DNA of 64,000 nucleotides from Gavia stellata (lineage: Eukaryota > Chordata > Aves > Gaviiformes > Gaviidae). The position numbers were made by a program, and so were the translations under genes. Location: assembly GCF_030936135.1 (NCBI RefSeq), contig NC_082596.1, positions 13,306,155-13,370,154 on the forward strand, given 5' to 3'. Shown in pieces: positions 13,501 through 24,700 of this stretch. The notes under the pieces were generated by a model. It was given only the letters and a program-made list of their open reading frames with translations, was not told where the DNA came from and searched no databases. Positions within the stretch are counted from its first letter, which is position 1. Every line of letters starts with the position of its first letter.

Positions 13501-16500
13501 GCCCAGCACCTCCCCACGGGCTGTGTGACCTGCCGCCAGAGGAGAGGCTGGTTCCTGCACCTCCTTGGATGCCAGCTACCTCCTTGAGATGAGTACGTAA
13601 GGTCTAATGGTCATGGGACGGGCAGGCAGGAACTGCCATGATTTCATCGCAGCCGTGACCTGATTCACCCTTCATCACATCATTTACTCTGTCTCTCTGT
13701 GGAGCAAGGGTCATGAGACTCGCCTGCCTGGTATGAGGATTAATTCCTACCAGCTAATGCTTTGAAGATGAGAAGAACAGCGTACATTGCTGGGTGCCAC
13801 TGTTATTGTTGTTAGACCTGTGCTCTGCCTGCCTGTGACCAGGATCTGGCAATGCATAGGCAGGGGTCTGTGGTGAGAGGCATTTATGTCACCGGCGTTT
13901 GTGTGACATCCCTCTCCCAGGAGGATCCCAAAGGGATTTGCTCTCGGGTACATTGAGGGACTCATCTCCACCAAGTAGCCACCGGGAGACCACCGGGCAG
14001 GAGTAGGAGAGTCCCCTCCCATGCCCGGGGCCAAAGGGAGACCTGATCCAGGGTAGAGCTATTGAATTTTTGGGAAGATAAGGCTCCACAGGACACCTGT
14101 GAGCATCCAGACAGGAGAAATAGAGAGTCCAGGAGAAAACCAGCTCCCCTAAATCATCCCTGTAACGTGCACGCCAGCAAGCCAAGCTCATTCCCGGCAT
14201 TTGCTCTCGCTCGGTGAGTCGTTGCTTTCGGGGAACAGAGGTGTAGGAAAATAAAGCTTGGGCCACACCATGACTCACCATTCCCGAAGTTAGGTATCCT
14301 TCATCGTCACCGCATGGCTTTGCCAGATGGCAAACCCTCCTGCAGCGGCATGAGCCACGGCACACCGACTCAGCTGCTGGCATGCCCAGCTGGGTGTGGT
14401 GGTGGCACAGAGGCTACCAGGCCTGTCCCCCTAAGGAAATATCCATCAGCTGGATCATTTTTCAGGTAAGAGGGGCATGTTTGCTTCTGAGGTTTGAGAG
14501 CACAGGCTGCCGAAGCCAAACATGGGCTCCTCGCCTCTCCCCATCAGATGGTGGGAGCACGTCTGGGATGGCCTGAGCCTGTGGCATGGGCAGGATCCTG
14601 TAGGACGTGCCAAATGAGGGTTTGTTGCCCAGAGTTTGCTTTGAAAGAGAATTCCTGGCTTTATCCTCATGCGGGAAATGCATCCTTTAATGCAGATACA
14701 ATGACTACATCGATAATTCTCCCAAAGTCCATTTACCTGTGGAAACCCAAGTGGGTCACAACCAACGGTCAAGCGCCTCTTGCCTTTCTGTAAACCAATG
14801 CTGATGGGTTTTGTTATGCACTGCCCAGGGCAGCACCCTTCACGCGCAGCTTTGGCACCCATTTTCACTGCCAGAGGTGATTTCCAGCATTTGCTTTGCC
14901 CTGTGGTATCTATACGGCATAAAACTACATAGGTCAAAGTTGAGATACCATTGGAATAAAGCCCTCATTGCCCCTCATGCAGAGCGGCTGCACCGCTGCC
15001 CAAGGACTGTGCCCACCCCCAGCTGCACCCCATGGCTGCTCGGCAAGGTCACTCATCCCCAAAATTCAGTTTTTTCCCTTTGAAACTATGCCACATCTGA
15101 TTCCTCGTGGCTTCAGCCTGCTGTGGGCAATAGCAGAGCCACCCTGCCTGGTTTGTGCGTGCCCTGAGATAAAACGCATTGCTTGGCGTAGGGAGCACAG
15201 CCGTGGAGGGGTTCAAGGTTTGGGGAGTGGGGTTGTGTGCAGGAGCTCCAGGAGCAGGCATAAGAGGCTGCTTTGATATCTGTGCAATGTGCACGTGCAT
15301 ATGCACACCGGGCCAGCTGTGTGCAATCAAGTGTCTACAGAGCTGGTAACACCAGCTGTAATGGACGCGCTGCAGCGAGGCCCCTGCAAAAGCCACTGCA
15401 CTGATGTAGGGAGAGGATATCCTCCTTTCACAGCCAAACATGCCACTTTTAATCCCTCTGCTGCCAATTCCCAGATCCATAAACATGGAGCCACAATTGA
15501 TTACAAATGTACCAGCTTTGGACAAAACTGATGCCTCCTCTGGGCTCGTTTGCAAATCTCTGCACCTTCCCAGGCATGTGCATGGGTTTGTCCCTGCTTC
15601 TTTAACCCCTGCACACCAACGGCCTGCAGAGGACTGAAGGCAGAGTTTGAGTGCCTGTGGTACCTGTTAAGTAAAGGCTTAAGTAAAGAAAGGCTGTGCA
15701 TGGAGGCTGCTGACCTGCAACATTCCAGCGTGGAAATGCGCTTGGAAGAGCAGCTCTCAAGAACGCCGCCACTCCGCAACCCTCTCCATGCAGACCGTTG
15801 CCACTACACCCAGCCAGTGGAAGCGGAGTAGCTCAGCCATGAGCAGATCTAGTTTGGTCTCCACAGAAAGAGTCCGTGCTCCAGAGCAGCAGCTCTGATT
15901 TCTGTCTGCGCCACTGTTTCTAAAATGTCAGTGCCTGCGGCAGGTCCAGCCCAGCTAACCCTGCTCTGCACCTGCGTGTCCATGCAGCGAGCTTCACTCT
16001 CACTTTTTTGTTTTTTCAATCGTAAAATTTTTTACGCTGGGTTCAAGTTATCCTACAGTGCTGATGGCAGCAGCTCTCCTGACACACCATGTTAAAATCT
16101 CCAAAGGTTTCAACACCCCCCCTGCTCGGTGGTATCCACGGCTTTTGCCAGCTCATGGACTGACACAGTGCTTTCAATCAGCCTGCTGCAGACTGCCTGC
16201 GGCTCCCTGGCTGCTCACGAACGTTTGACAGTGCTTGTGGGTTATTGCCCCAGATCACGATGGCTTTTAAAAGAGACGGAACAAATCAATCCCTGTGTCT
16301 GCCTTCTGTAGCACTCATTTCTCTCTCCATCCCTTCTTGCAGACAGAACCCGACATGCACTTCAGAGTTGCTGAGTGATCCTCATTAAAAGGATGAAGAT
16401 ATTTTCAGTGCCATAGATCTGCCCAGCTTAACCCACTCAGCAGGGCAGGATGGGGGTGACAGGCAGCCGCAGCCTTTTGGGGACACAGCGAGCTCAATGA

Positions 16501-17680
16501 CGCTGTTAGGAGGTGGCCTCACCCCAAGCAGCTCCATCGCTGCAGACCTGATCCCCTCCAGGGTCTCCTGATGCGTGGAAGGTGCTATCACCTGCAGTGA
16601 TGCTGTTGGAAGATGCTCGCTTGTCAAAGGCACAGGGCACTTAAACTGCAGAAGAAACCCACCAAAGATGATTTTGCAGCTCGAAGTGCTCTTGCAGCTT
16701 AAACAATATTCCCTGCCACTCAAAAAATAGCTGGCACTACCTGTAAGGGAAGGTGGGACCGCTGCCCTGAAGGGATGGATCAGGCAGGCAGAGGGAGGAG
16801 ACCTCGGCCCCGGTGTCCTTATATTTGGATTTTAATTTTTGCATGTGCTGCGGCTGACCACCACTCTCAAGTGCTTTCTGTCCCCAGGGGCTGGGGGTAC
16901 CCCTCAGACATGGCAGCTTTTAGCTGGTGGATTTTCACTCTTCCTCCCACCGACCCCGTGTAACACCCACCCAGGCAAGCCACAGCAGGAGACGGAGATG
17001 GGGTGGCTGGGGTGGCCAACACTCCCTGTGCGGGGCTTCCAGCATCAGCAGACACCCACCCCACAGCCCTCCCGCCTGCAGAGCTCCTGCTGCCTCCAGC
17101 CCCGGCAGCACTGCATCATGTCGCCACTGTCTGCACGCACCACATTCCCCACGCCTCAAGTGCTTGTTTTTGTTAGGATTTTTTTGTTTTTTGAGGGTGA
17201 CTACATAACACCGTCGCTCGCAAGTGCCAGATGTTGCCGAATGCCCCACGGTGGCAGGTAGCACAGCCCGGGAACGGCTGGCAACGTGACCCGGATTAGG
17301 GCAGCTTATCCCCCAGGCCCCACAGCCAGCCGCTCACCATGTCGCTTCTCTTCGGCCCTCGGCCCTGAGCACCCACCCTGTCCCGACAGCCTGACAGCCA
17401 CCCGCCCCTTCCCGCTGGACTGGAGCGGCTCCCAGCCACCCAAGGACACCCCACATGCTGTGCCTCCAAGTAACGACAACTCGGCAATACGAAAATCAGT
17501 GTATTGAGATACATGCACCACAGCAGAGGGCAAATATGTTGTAATCCTAATACAAAATGTCCTATATTTATGAATGAGCTATAGTGCATTCCTGGCTGTG
17601 AATGTACCCCCTCAGCCCGGGCTTGAATGCAAAAACCCCATGTTTTTAATGTTCAGTACATAAGACCTCCTCTAACACCT
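10500..17680. other. GC-richer intergenic segment, no gene recognised
   Basis: Base composition rises relative to the preceding 10 kb, and there are many overlapping open frames of 90-190 codons on both strands (for example - strand 10683-11264 and 15049-15555). None has recognisable domain content, and stop-poor frames are expected in GC-richer DNA. A non-coding transcript could lie here, but the sequence alone does not show one. Confidence 0.5.
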
Positions 17681-17689
17681 ACCAGTGCA

Positions 17690-18262
17690 TGCACCTAATA
17701 AGCTACATTTATGGATTATGTTTATTTTCATACATAATACTGTTTTCTATATATTTAAATATCTGCCATGCATATTTATCTATAAAATATTAAAAAATAG
17801 CATTATATATAAGAACATTATGCATATAAAATCACAGGCATATATAAAACATGATATACATACATAAAACATTACATATATAAAATAGATACATATGAAA
17901 CATAGTCTATATATAATGTTCCATATATAGAATCATATATAGCATTATATATATATTCTGTAGGTTTTCACAATCTTCTAAATGTATGTTTAGATTCTGT
18001 ATGTTTCTATAAATAGGACGTAATTTTGATACATAGATATCTAAACCACATTTATAAGCACAAAAAACATGCCTGTGTACATATTTATATTATTTGTATC
18101 AATAAATTGAATATAGGAGTTATATATGGAGTTGAAATATGCATAAAATATTAATTTTTCTATATATTTGTATTCTATGTTTAATGTTTTATACACACAA
18201 CATAAACATATGAAAACGTTTCTATGCACAGTATATAAATTCACTACATGTATATCTATGCT
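17690..18262. repeat. AT-rich, TA/ATA-motif low-complexity block
   Basis: About 570 bases are dominated by variants of tatata, catata and ataaaac, with imperfect recurring units such as cattatatata and catatataaaac. Internal copies are too diverged to give a clean unit length. It ends abruptly where the GC-rich FBXO32 promoter begins. It could be a decayed microsatellite-type tract or a structural boundary. I see no gene in it. Confidence 0.7.
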
Positions 18263-18363
18263 ATTTGTGTTTGCGCACACGCAGAAGGCCACACGCAGAC
18301 AGCGCGGGCACAGGTTCTCCGGCTGCTCGCACAAACAGCTCGCTGGCCCCGCCCCACCGCCCC

Positions 18364-18399
18364 GGCCCCGCCCCCGGCCCCGCCCCCGGCCCCGCCCCC
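18364..18399. repeat. Three perfect tandem copies of a 12-mer GC box
   Basis: The unit GGCCCCGCCCCC occurs three times head to tail (18364-18375, 18376-18387, 18388-18399), with related partial units on both sides. Each unit contains an Sp1/KLF-type GC box, and the C-runs give the - strand clustered G-tracts able to form G-quadruplexes. It lies about 110-150 bases upstream of the TATA-like box. Confidence 0.9.
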
Positions 18400-18435
18400 G
18401 CCCCGCGCCTGCCGCGGAGGGCGGGGACGGTGTCG

Positions 18436-18452
18436 ATAAACACCGCCACGTG
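18436..18452. promoter_or_regulatory. FBXO32: Forkhead site next to CACGTG E-box
   Basis: ATAAACA at 18436-18442 fits the forkhead consensus RYMAAYA. The palindromic E-box CACGTG is at 18447-18452, four bases away. FOXO factors are the established activators of this gene in mammalian muscle atrophy, so a forkhead motif about 70 bases upstream of the TATA-like box is plausible. Occupancy is inferred, not shown. Confidence 0.5.
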
Positions 18453-18510
18453 CGGCGGGGCGGGGGCGGGGCCAGTCCGTGCTTCCGGCAACACGCCGCC
18501 CCGCCGCCGC

Positions 18511-18518
18511 ATAAATAG
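18511..18518 (+). promoter_or_regulatory. FBXO32: TATA-like box of FBXO32
   Basis: ATAAATAG stands alone within otherwise GC-only sequence. A transcription start 25-32 bases downstream would fall near 18540, giving a 5'UTR of about 110 bases. That stretch contains no upstream ATG. The start site is inferred from spacing. Confidence 0.6.
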
Positions 18519-18651
18519 CGCGGAGCGGCGCGGTGCCTGCAGCCCCGCCGCCCCGGTACCCGCCGCATCGCTGTGCCCTGCCCCGCGCCCGGCCTGGGTG
18601 CCGCCGCTCCTGCTCTCGGCCCTGATTTTGGTCCCGCTCCGTCCCGCCGCC

Positions 18652-18767
18652 ATGCCGTTCCTGGGGCAGGACTGGCGCTCCCCTGGGCAGAGCTGGGTGA
18701 AGACGGCCGACGGCTGGACGCGCTTCCTCGACGAGAAGAGCGGCGGCTACGTCGGCGACATCAGCAG
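18652..18767 (+). CDS. FBXO32: FBXO32 coding exon 1
   Basis: Encodes residues 1-38 plus two bases of codon 39. The donor is AG|GTACTG. The ATG has a GCCGCC Kozak context. The exon lies inside the CpG island. The GGYVGDIS stretch differs from the mammalian sequence I recall, while the first 13 residues are essentially invariant. Confidence 0.97.
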
Positions 18768-21700
18768 GTACTGGTGGCGGCTCGGTCCCGCTCCCGGCCC
18801 CCTCCCCTGGCGGCGCCGCCAGGGGGAGCCGCGGCGCGGTTGCGCGCTGCGGGGTGGGCCGGGGGGGTGAGGGGTGGTAAGATGGACGGCGGCGCCGCGC
18901 CCCGTCCCTTGGCCGGGGGCGGCCTGAGCCGCAGGCGGAGGGGCCGCCGAGCTCCGTGGGCCGGTGTCGCTGGCGGGGGAGGCCGCTACGCGGGCCTGCG
19001 GGCAACCCCGGGCCTTGGCGTCGCTGAGGCGGCAGGGCCTGTCGGTGGAGGGGCTCGGCGGCTTTCCCCCAGGCCTGCTGTACACCAAAAGGGGTCTTCC
19101 TCAGCCCCGGCGGGGCACCGAGGCGGCTCTCCCTCCCTACGGCTGCGGGATGGGGTGGAAGAGGCGAAAAACAGTTGCTGCCCCACGGCCTGGGCGATGT
19201 GCCCTCGGGGAGCATCGCTGAGCGTCTCCTGGGGGGCCCTGGAGGTGTCCCCCCCAAACAACCCTTCCTCGGGCTTCCCGGCTCTCGGGCTGGAGAAGGA
19301 TGGCGTCTCTGAAGCCATCAGTCTTCAGACCATGAGTAATGTACCTTGCGTGCTGCTTGACTAATCTGTCTCCAAAACAACAACAAAACCCCCAAGATGG
19401 TGAAGCACCGTGGAGCTGCGTTGCTGCGGGCAGGAAGCCTGTGCAGCAGTGTGGGTGTAATGGTCTCTGGCCAGATCGCTCCTGTCAAAACCAAACTTTT
19501 CTTGCAGAGCTGCATCTTGTTTTCAGCTGTGTGCAGTCAGGTTTGGGTTTGCTGTGACCGACCGGGGCTGCGAGATGGTTCAGGAATGTCCATGACAAAG
19601 GGACTTGGAGCAAACGGGGATTTGCTCTGAACCACTGCTGAGGTGTTACTGTGCAAGGAAGTTTATGTAGTAGGTCTCTATCTTTTGCCCTCTTTTATGC
19701 AAGCTGTAAATAAAAATCAAGTTTAGAATCCAAAGCATCTGATTTGTTAAATAGGTAGAAAAATGTCTGGCTGGTGGTAGTATGATTGTGTTGGGAATAC
19801 TGAGTTTGGCACAGGTTTATACATCACTTTTCCCATTAAAAAGCGAGGAGGTGACATACTGGCCCTGGACTGAGGTCCTTGCAGTGCCAGGTCCTGGTGC
19901 CCAACTGTTCAGCCTGTCAAAATGCCTTGGAGAAGTGTGTGGAAACCTGGCAGTACATAAACAGGGGAATAATCTGCCTCCCATACTGGAATTTGTCCAT
20001 TGCTGTTGTTATGAAGGTTTCAGATTACAGAGTCATTCAGTAGGAAGTCAACAGTCAGGGTCTGCTGTTGACATGTAAGATTTAAAGCAGATCTGTCTTG
20101 TGCTTGGATTGTCACTGCATGGGGCATGTTAACCTGGCCCATTATTGATTTTGTGCAACCCTGATAAAATATGAGCTTGAACATCTCAAAACCTCTTCTT
20201 CCTTACTGCCATACTCTGTTCTTGGGTTTTGGGCCCCCCCAGCAGAAAGCCATGTGGACAGGGAAAATGTGCAGCTGAGATGTTCTGCTCTCAGGTTTAG
20301 GTTCTGAGCCAGCTCCAGCTGCTAGAAGTGTCTGGTTCCCTGAGCTGTTTTTGCTGTGAATACTGTCCACCTGCATTGCTGCTGCTGTTCCCCCTCTGCA
20401 GTGTTCTGATGGAGCTTGCAGGAGTGGTGCCTTCCCTGCAGCTGCGATGCCCTGTGAGGGGTAATGTGGAGCAGGAAGGGGGAGTGGAGGCTCATGGTGT
20501 TCTAAAGCTGGGAGAGGTTTCTTCCACCTCTGGGGTTATGTGCAGATGCCAAACCAGAACACCCATTTGGACCCTGCTGGAAGAGGTCTGGGACCCTCAT
20601 GGTGCTGAAGCTCTGACTTGGTCACTTGACTTCGGCGCACGCTGGTGGTGTGGCTGTGCTGACAGACAGCAAACCTCCCTCTTCGGGCTGTGGGCCTGGG
20701 CTGGTGATCCTGTTTACCAGGAGGGTGAAACAAGGAGACTTGTCCTGCAGGTTTCATTCCTTTGCAGGAGCCTGAGCTGAATAGCTGTTGGAGGTGTGAG
20801 TGGGTATGGTGCTTGTATTATTTTTTTGAGGCTAAACAGTGTAAACACGAGGTCTGTAGAGGAAGCAGCCTGGCTGTGTAAGGGTCCTCGTGGCTGTCAC
20901 AGAGGAAGCTTGCCCAGTGCTGCGAGCAGCAGCATGTTTCAGTGCCTGCCAGAGTTGCGGGTGTGTCCCAGATCAGCGCTGCCACAGCAGCTGAGAGGTG
21001 CAGTGAGGTGCCTGGACCCTTCTTTGAATTTCAACCTACAGATAGCCATCTCCATCCCTTGTGAGCTGCAAGAGCAGCGGGGGTGGCTTTCTTTCATTCT
21101 CCTGGATGCATTGCCTGTCTTCTCCTCAGCACCTGTGAGGCATCCCTGCAGCTCTGGGCAGCATGCTGTGTGCAGGTGGGCCTCTGCTGAGAGCTCCTGG
21201 TGGGTGCCTTCCCCTGCCACCCCAGGGATCTGCAGTGCTGTGGCTGCCCAGGGGCTTCTCACTGCTGCTTGGATCTGCTGATTTGCAGATCTGCAGAATG
21301 TGGAGATGTTGATGCACAGCCTCTTTATAGATAGTCTTTCATTGCTCTCGAAGAAAATAAGGGGTTATAGCTCCCTTCACTAATGTAGTTACAGCAGAGC
21401 TCCAGCAAATGCAGAAGATGGGCAGTCTTGGACAAGAGATCCTAGCTGTTAAATTTGTACAGTCACTACTATGTGGGATTTGGAAAACCACCAGCAAAGT
21501 CTGAACCTCAGCTGAGCTTTTCCTGTAAGCTTGAAAGAATGTTTTGTAGGGACTCTTTTGTTAATAAATATTTTGAGTGCATATATATGTCCTCAGATGC
21601 CTAAATATGTCCTTCTGTAGAAGTTTGACTGGCTCAGAGGAGTCTACCACCTACAGTAGGAGGATATGGTGTTACTAAAAATAGAAACAGGTTAAAGGGA

Positions 21701-24700
21701 GGAAAAGAATACTGCCCAGCAGTGTCCCATTACTAACTGTGCAATCTGTATTACCTGCTCCTGTCTTGTCTTAGCTAGCACAGAAATGAGGCACCAGAGG
21801 CTCATTTAAAAATACCATTACTGGATGCAAAAACTGCATGCAGACTTCTTTGAGCAGCCTGTAAGGAGGCAGCTTTGGAGCTCACAATGAAAACCATGTA
21901 TTTTCTCTCCTTGCAGGAAACATAGTGTTCAGCAGACTGCAGAAATAAACAGAATCCTTGCTTTGTGTCATTCACAGCTTTTGTAAAAAGGATGATCACA
22001 ACAAAGAGAATCTCTTCAACAGCCTGAACTATGATGTTGCTGCCAAGAAGAGAAAAAAAGACCTGCTGAATAACAAAGCCAAGATTCAATGTAAGATGTC
22101 TATTTGGGCGTTTTTAAATAAAAGTTGCTGCAGGAGAATGGAAAATGCTTCATATCTAGTTTTTGCACAGTGCATGAGGAGTCTTCCAGAGTGTCTCAAA
22201 GGGCTTTGTGCCCATATTTGACTTAAGTAAGAACTTAGATACAGCTTAATGTGAAGATTTATGCCCCTGTTAGTAATCCCTGCTCTGAGGAGTTGTGCTT
22301 GTTGTGTTAGATTTTGTCACTTGTGTTTGTCAGAAGGAGGGTAATTTTTTCCTATGGTACATTCAAATGAACCAGTTCCAGTTTTTTCCCCCTGTAGACT
22401 TCCTTGTGCACAACAGGCTAAATTTATTCTTCCTTCCATATGCATGTTGAGTACTAATCTACATTACTGGAGGCTACAAGCCTGAATGTGAGCTTTGATC
22501 CTATCTCTGTGTGGAGTGCATGAAAAAAAGAAATAAGATTTCAGCTTGTTTAAAACAATGGGAGGTTTGAAATCTTTCTGTACATGCAGTGAGCAGCCAG
22601 GGTCTCAGATGGTGCACTGTGGGAGGACTCAGGGGAGCCTGCAGGGACAGCAAGGTCTGTGTTGGTCTGATTGCAAGATAGGTACTGGAGTTAGATGTGA
22701 AGGCTACAAATGTAAACATGCACAGAGGAAATGAGTTACAATTCCCACACTACTATTAGCTCATTGTGCATCCCCCAGGATTTTGAAACTCATGCCAAAA
22801 ACTGGCCCCTCTGTGCATTTGGTTCTCTGAACAAACAAATGTTACCATGACAGTTTTTGGCTGGGTTCTGCTGTGACCTGCTATTTAAAAGGGCCTGATG
22901 CTGGGTCTGCATGCCTGTAACTAAGACTGGGTTTGTCATTGGGCTCACAGTACCAGGCAGGAGTACATCACTGCATCCTCAGGTGTAAACAGACTCCAGG
23001 AACACAGTAGTTCCTTTAAGGAACGGATCTAGCAGGATAGGGAGGAGAATTTTTCTTACTCACACTAGCTGCTGAATTGTCAGTGTGTGGTGGAAGAAGG
23101 GTCAAAATGTGAGAATGGGGTGGGAGGACTGAGCAGCGTAACTGCTGTTCCAGTAAGGACTCTTCTGCAAACTGAGTTAGCAGCATGTGGTGAGTACAGG
23201 GAACCTATTTTGGGGAGTGGATGGGACAACTCCCATTTCTGAGGAAAGGGAGGGGCAATTAGAAATAGGAAAATTTTGGTCCCAAATAGGTTTTTCTTTT
23301 TTAGCATGTTAGCTGCAAGCACAAGCATGTTCCTCTGAGCCTGACCTCACTGCTAAAAGCTCTCCCACATGCCTGGTGTCTCATGACATTTTTGCTCAAC
23401 TTCAAATTTGACATTCAATCCCAAGCCTGTAACCAAGGTAATGAATAGTTAATAAAATCAATAACAACAAAATCTGGCTGTCAGCCACACTTACTGTCTG
23501 GGACCAAAGAAGAGGAGGTGCTATGGTATATCTGTGGCTGGCAGATTAAACATTTACAGTCTTGAGCTGAAACAGAAGCCTTTCCTAAGTCTCAGGGCTG
23601 TGGTCTCAAATGAAGCAATATGGAAACAAAGCAGTTCAGCAAGTTGCTAGTTTTGATTTCAAGTGTGGTGGTGTAAACACAAAATAACTTCATTTGCACT
23701 AAAAGGGCAGTAAGTGTTGTGAGAGAATAGATCCAACCCTCTGCAGTGGAAGATTAACTGAGCAAAATGTCTTTGTCCAAACAGATTTCCACCAGGAGAA
23801 GTGGATCTATGTTCACAAGGGGAGCACAAAAGAGGTGAGTGCCTCCATAGGTTCTTTCTTCCCTTTTCTACTGTTTTTTCCAAGTGGTGGAAGATCCTGT
23901 GCTGATATAAATCAGCAGAAGCTCTTAAGAGATAAGTGGAAGATCTGGCTTGCAGTTGGAATTTCAGTAATGATTTTAAGTCCCAATCAGGGAGCCAGGG
24001 CTTGCTGTACAAGGCTCTGTACATGTGTTTAAAATATGACTTGTTTGCTTCCCTCAGTTAAAAAAACCCAGCCATTTGCAGACCAAGCCATAATACTGTT
24101 CTTGGCTTTCACCCAGTACAGTCCTAACATGGAAAATCATTGGAATTCATCACAATGTCTTGCTTGTGCTCATGGAGAGAAGCAGCTGTATGAGACTGCT
24201 CTGAACTTGCACTATATATTGAACCCCAGGAATGTGTGGCTCATACTTACCCATAAATTCATGGGTCATGAGCAGAGCTCAGGTCACTCTTGGGAAACTA
24301 CCATAATCTATGTTGGGCCATGCCCACTCTTGACGTCAATAGTGTGGCTCTGTGGGAGACAGGCCTGCCTCTAGCCATGAGCTGGTCCCATGGTTTGTAC
24401 CCGTTAGCTTGCTAAATTGAGTTGCCCTGGGTCATGTCTTCCTGGTGCTGTCTGGATTCATGTCTGCCAAAACATGACGCAGACTGTTTTTTCTTCTCAG
24501 CGCCATGGTTACTGCACCTTGGGAGAAGCCTTCAACAGACTTGACTTCTCCAGTGCTATCCTGGACTCCAGGCGATTCAACTATGTTGTGAGGGTGAGTT
24601 AAAAGGCCAGGGTTTATTTTGCTGTGATGGTGGTGGAGGCTTTGAACTGAGCACCAGCTGGGTGATGGGAAGTACTGGTAAAGAGAGGTCCAAGCATGGA

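Larger units (their letters stand above)
18270..19250. promoter_or_regulatory. FBXO32: FBXO32 CpG island
   Basis: This segment is extremely GC- and CpG-rich compared with everything around it. It covers the core promoter, the 5'UTR, coding exon 1 and the first part of intron 1. The long open frames that cross it on both strands (up to 333 codons on the - strand) are proline/arginine/alanine-rich and result from the lack of AT-rich stop codons. A CpG island over a first exon is the normal vertebrate arrangement. Confidence 0.9.

Noticed and set aside
15049-15555. 168-codon - strand open frame
   Set aside because: Overlaps several other frames and has no recognisable content.
18256-19257. 333-codon open frame on the - strand across the FBXO32 promoter and exon 1
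   Set aside because: It is proline/arginine/alanine-rich low-complexity sequence antisense to a known exon in a CpG island, where stop codons are rare. It has no domain or homologue I recognise.
24331-24338. Perfect CRE palindrome TGACGTCA in FBXO32 intron 4, and another inside exon 5 at 32209
   Set aside because: Isolated eight-base matches. The exon 5 copy is fixed by the Leu-Thr-Ser coding sequence, so there is no basis for a regulatory call.
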